From Pseudomonadaceae bacterium UBA5811 (GTDB lineage Bacteria; Pseudomonadota; Gammaproteobacteria; Pseudomonadales; Pseudomonadaceae), in NCBI GenBank assembly GCA_002417905.1, contig DIDB01000065.1:1-15202 (forward strand): a stretch of 15,202 nt of DNA. The letters are read 5' to 3'. Below the pieces are notes generated by a model. The model was not told the DNA's origin. It saw nothing but the letters and a program-made list of their open reading frames with translations, and did no database searches. The translations under genes were made by a program, and so were the position numbers. Positions 14,769 through 15,202 of the stretch are shown in pieces (positions within the stretch are counted from its first letter, which is position 1; every line of letters starts with the position of its first letter).

Positions 14769-14788
14769 CTCGCAGAAGTTTCTGCGAG
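14769..14788 (-). repeat. Inverted repeat overlapping the rlpA ribosome-binding site
   Basis: On the minus strand CTCGCAGA-AACT-TCTGCGAG forms a perfect 8-bp stem with a four-base loop (nine paired positions if drawn as DNA dyad). The last three bases of the 3' arm are the first three of the GAGGAA Shine-Dalgarno (14771-14766) of the RlpA-like gene. It could mask the ribosome-binding site in mRNA or be a repressor operator in DNA. No U-run follows, so it is not a terminator. Confidence 0.6.
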
Positions 14789-14881
14789 TACTGGAAGACC
14801 TTGTAGCGGCTGGCTGAACCCCGTTCACACAAGCCGTCTTCGAGTACTCACGTGGGACATGGAGCGACAGGCGGGGGCATT

Positions 14882-14908
14882 CTTATAGACCAAGGTCGGA
14901 GGGGTCAA
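14882..14908 (-). promoter_or_regulatory. Possible promoter for the rlpA-like gene
   Basis: Minus strand TTGACC (14908-14903, overlapping the cobS stop codon) and TATAAG (14887-14882). Both hexamers are good, but the 15-base spacer is short. Transcription would give a leader of about 115 bases containing the hairpin at the ribosome-binding site. Confidence 0.35.
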
Positions 14909-15202
14909 GGATTGAGGACTGCCCAGCCGACGAGCGTTATGCCTTCTACCAGCTCCAGCATGGCCCCGGCGGTATCGCCGGTGGTCCCGCCCAGCCGGAC
15001 CAGCAGCCGCTGGCGCAGCAGGCCGAAGGCAGCAATGGCCAGCAGCACGGCCCCGAAGCCCGGAGCGCCGGCCAGCAGTCCGGCGCCGGCCAGGCTGGCC
15101 AGCAGCACCCGCCAGGCGGCCTGGCGCGGCAGCTGCTCCACCCATACCTGGCCGAGCCCGCCGGGGCGGACATAGGGGGTGGTCAGCAGCAGGGCCAGCA
15201 GG
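14905..15202 (-). CDS. cobS: Adenosylcobinamide-GDP ribazoletransferase CobS (C-terminal part; 5' end beyond window)
   Basis: Last 98 residues of cobalamin synthase, the inner-membrane enzyme that joins adenosylcobinamide-GDP and alpha-ribazole to form adenosylcobalamin. Seen: TTPYVRPGG, a hydrophobic run (VLLASLAGAGLLAGAPGFGAVLLAIAAFGLL), then the family signature LGGTTGDTAGAMLELVEG close to the C-terminus. The frame is open to the right edge, so the N-terminal 60% is missing; a GTG at 15141 is internal and not the start. The stop at 14905 is followed by a 146-base gap before the RlpA-like gene. It is a late-pathway B12 gene, about 9.5 kb from cobM. The two B12 blocks are separated by unrelated genes, unless the genome rejoins them outside this window. 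Confidence 0.93.
   Translation of the reverse strand, partial: LLALLLTTPYVRPGGLGQVWVEQLPRQAAWRVLLASLAGAGLLAGAPGFGAVLLAIAAFGLLRQRLLVRLGGTTGDTAGAMLELVEGITLVGWAVLNP

Noticed and set aside
14825..15145. Minus-strand 106-residue frame upstream of rlpA
   Set aside because: It overlaps the cobS end out of frame and has a composition typical of a shadow; the leader more probably holds a promoter.

Overview
The window is GC-rich DNA of a Gram-negative proteobacterium, most likely a gammaproteobacterium or a Neisseriales-type betaproteobacterium. The grounds are a TonB-dependent outer-membrane receptor, an IbpA-class small heat-shock protein behind a textbook sigma-32 promoter, a PpnN nucleosidase of the E. 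coli YgdH type, a ChaA-type antiporter, and leucine/arginine codons dominated by CTG and CGG. Genus cannot be fixed from sequence alone.

Left third (1-5415): a divergent cobalamin (B12) biosynthesis locus. On the minus strand a promoter and a well-formed cobalamin riboswitch (about 4027-4185) precede cobW, which is followed after 4 bases by cobN, the large cobaltochelatase subunit, whose 3' end lies beyond the left edge. On the plus strand cobE and cobM (precorrin-4 C11-methyltransferase) overlap by four bases. I see no riboswitch for that arm. CobN plus CobE points to the aerobic, late-cobalt-insertion route.

Middle (5416-10960): a Fur-box-like palindrome precedes a TonB-dependent siderophore-type receptor with an N-terminal STN signalling domain. 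Its 3' end overlaps by 28 bases the end of a convergent PAS-GGDEF-EAL protein, which has an intact GGDEF motif but a Lys in place of a conserved EAL-domain Glu. Divergent from that gene is chaA, a calcium/proton-type antiporter.

Right third (10961-15202): all on the minus strand. Reading in the direction of transcription, from the right edge: the 3' end of cobS (cobalamin synthase); a minimal secreted RlpA-like protein with a hairpin touching its ribosome-binding site; a sigma-32-driven hsp20 with a hairpin terminator; ppnN; an exported ClpP-fold-like protein; a small unrecognised ORF; and what looks like a truncated FecI-type sigma-factor remnant.

The cob genes are thus interrupted by about 9.5 kb of iron-uptake, signalling, ion-transport and stress genes. 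Nothing in the window amounts to a clear new defence or mobile system. There is no CRISPR array, tRNA, rRNA or recognisable insertion sequence. The best leads are the degenerate GGDEF-EAL enzyme, the sigma remnant beside an STN receptor that has no visible partner regulators, the 79-residue orphan ORF, and the exported ClpP-like protein lacking the usual Ser. No non-coding stretch exceeds about 325 bases. The longest, 3923-4246, holds the cobalamin riboswitch and its promoter.
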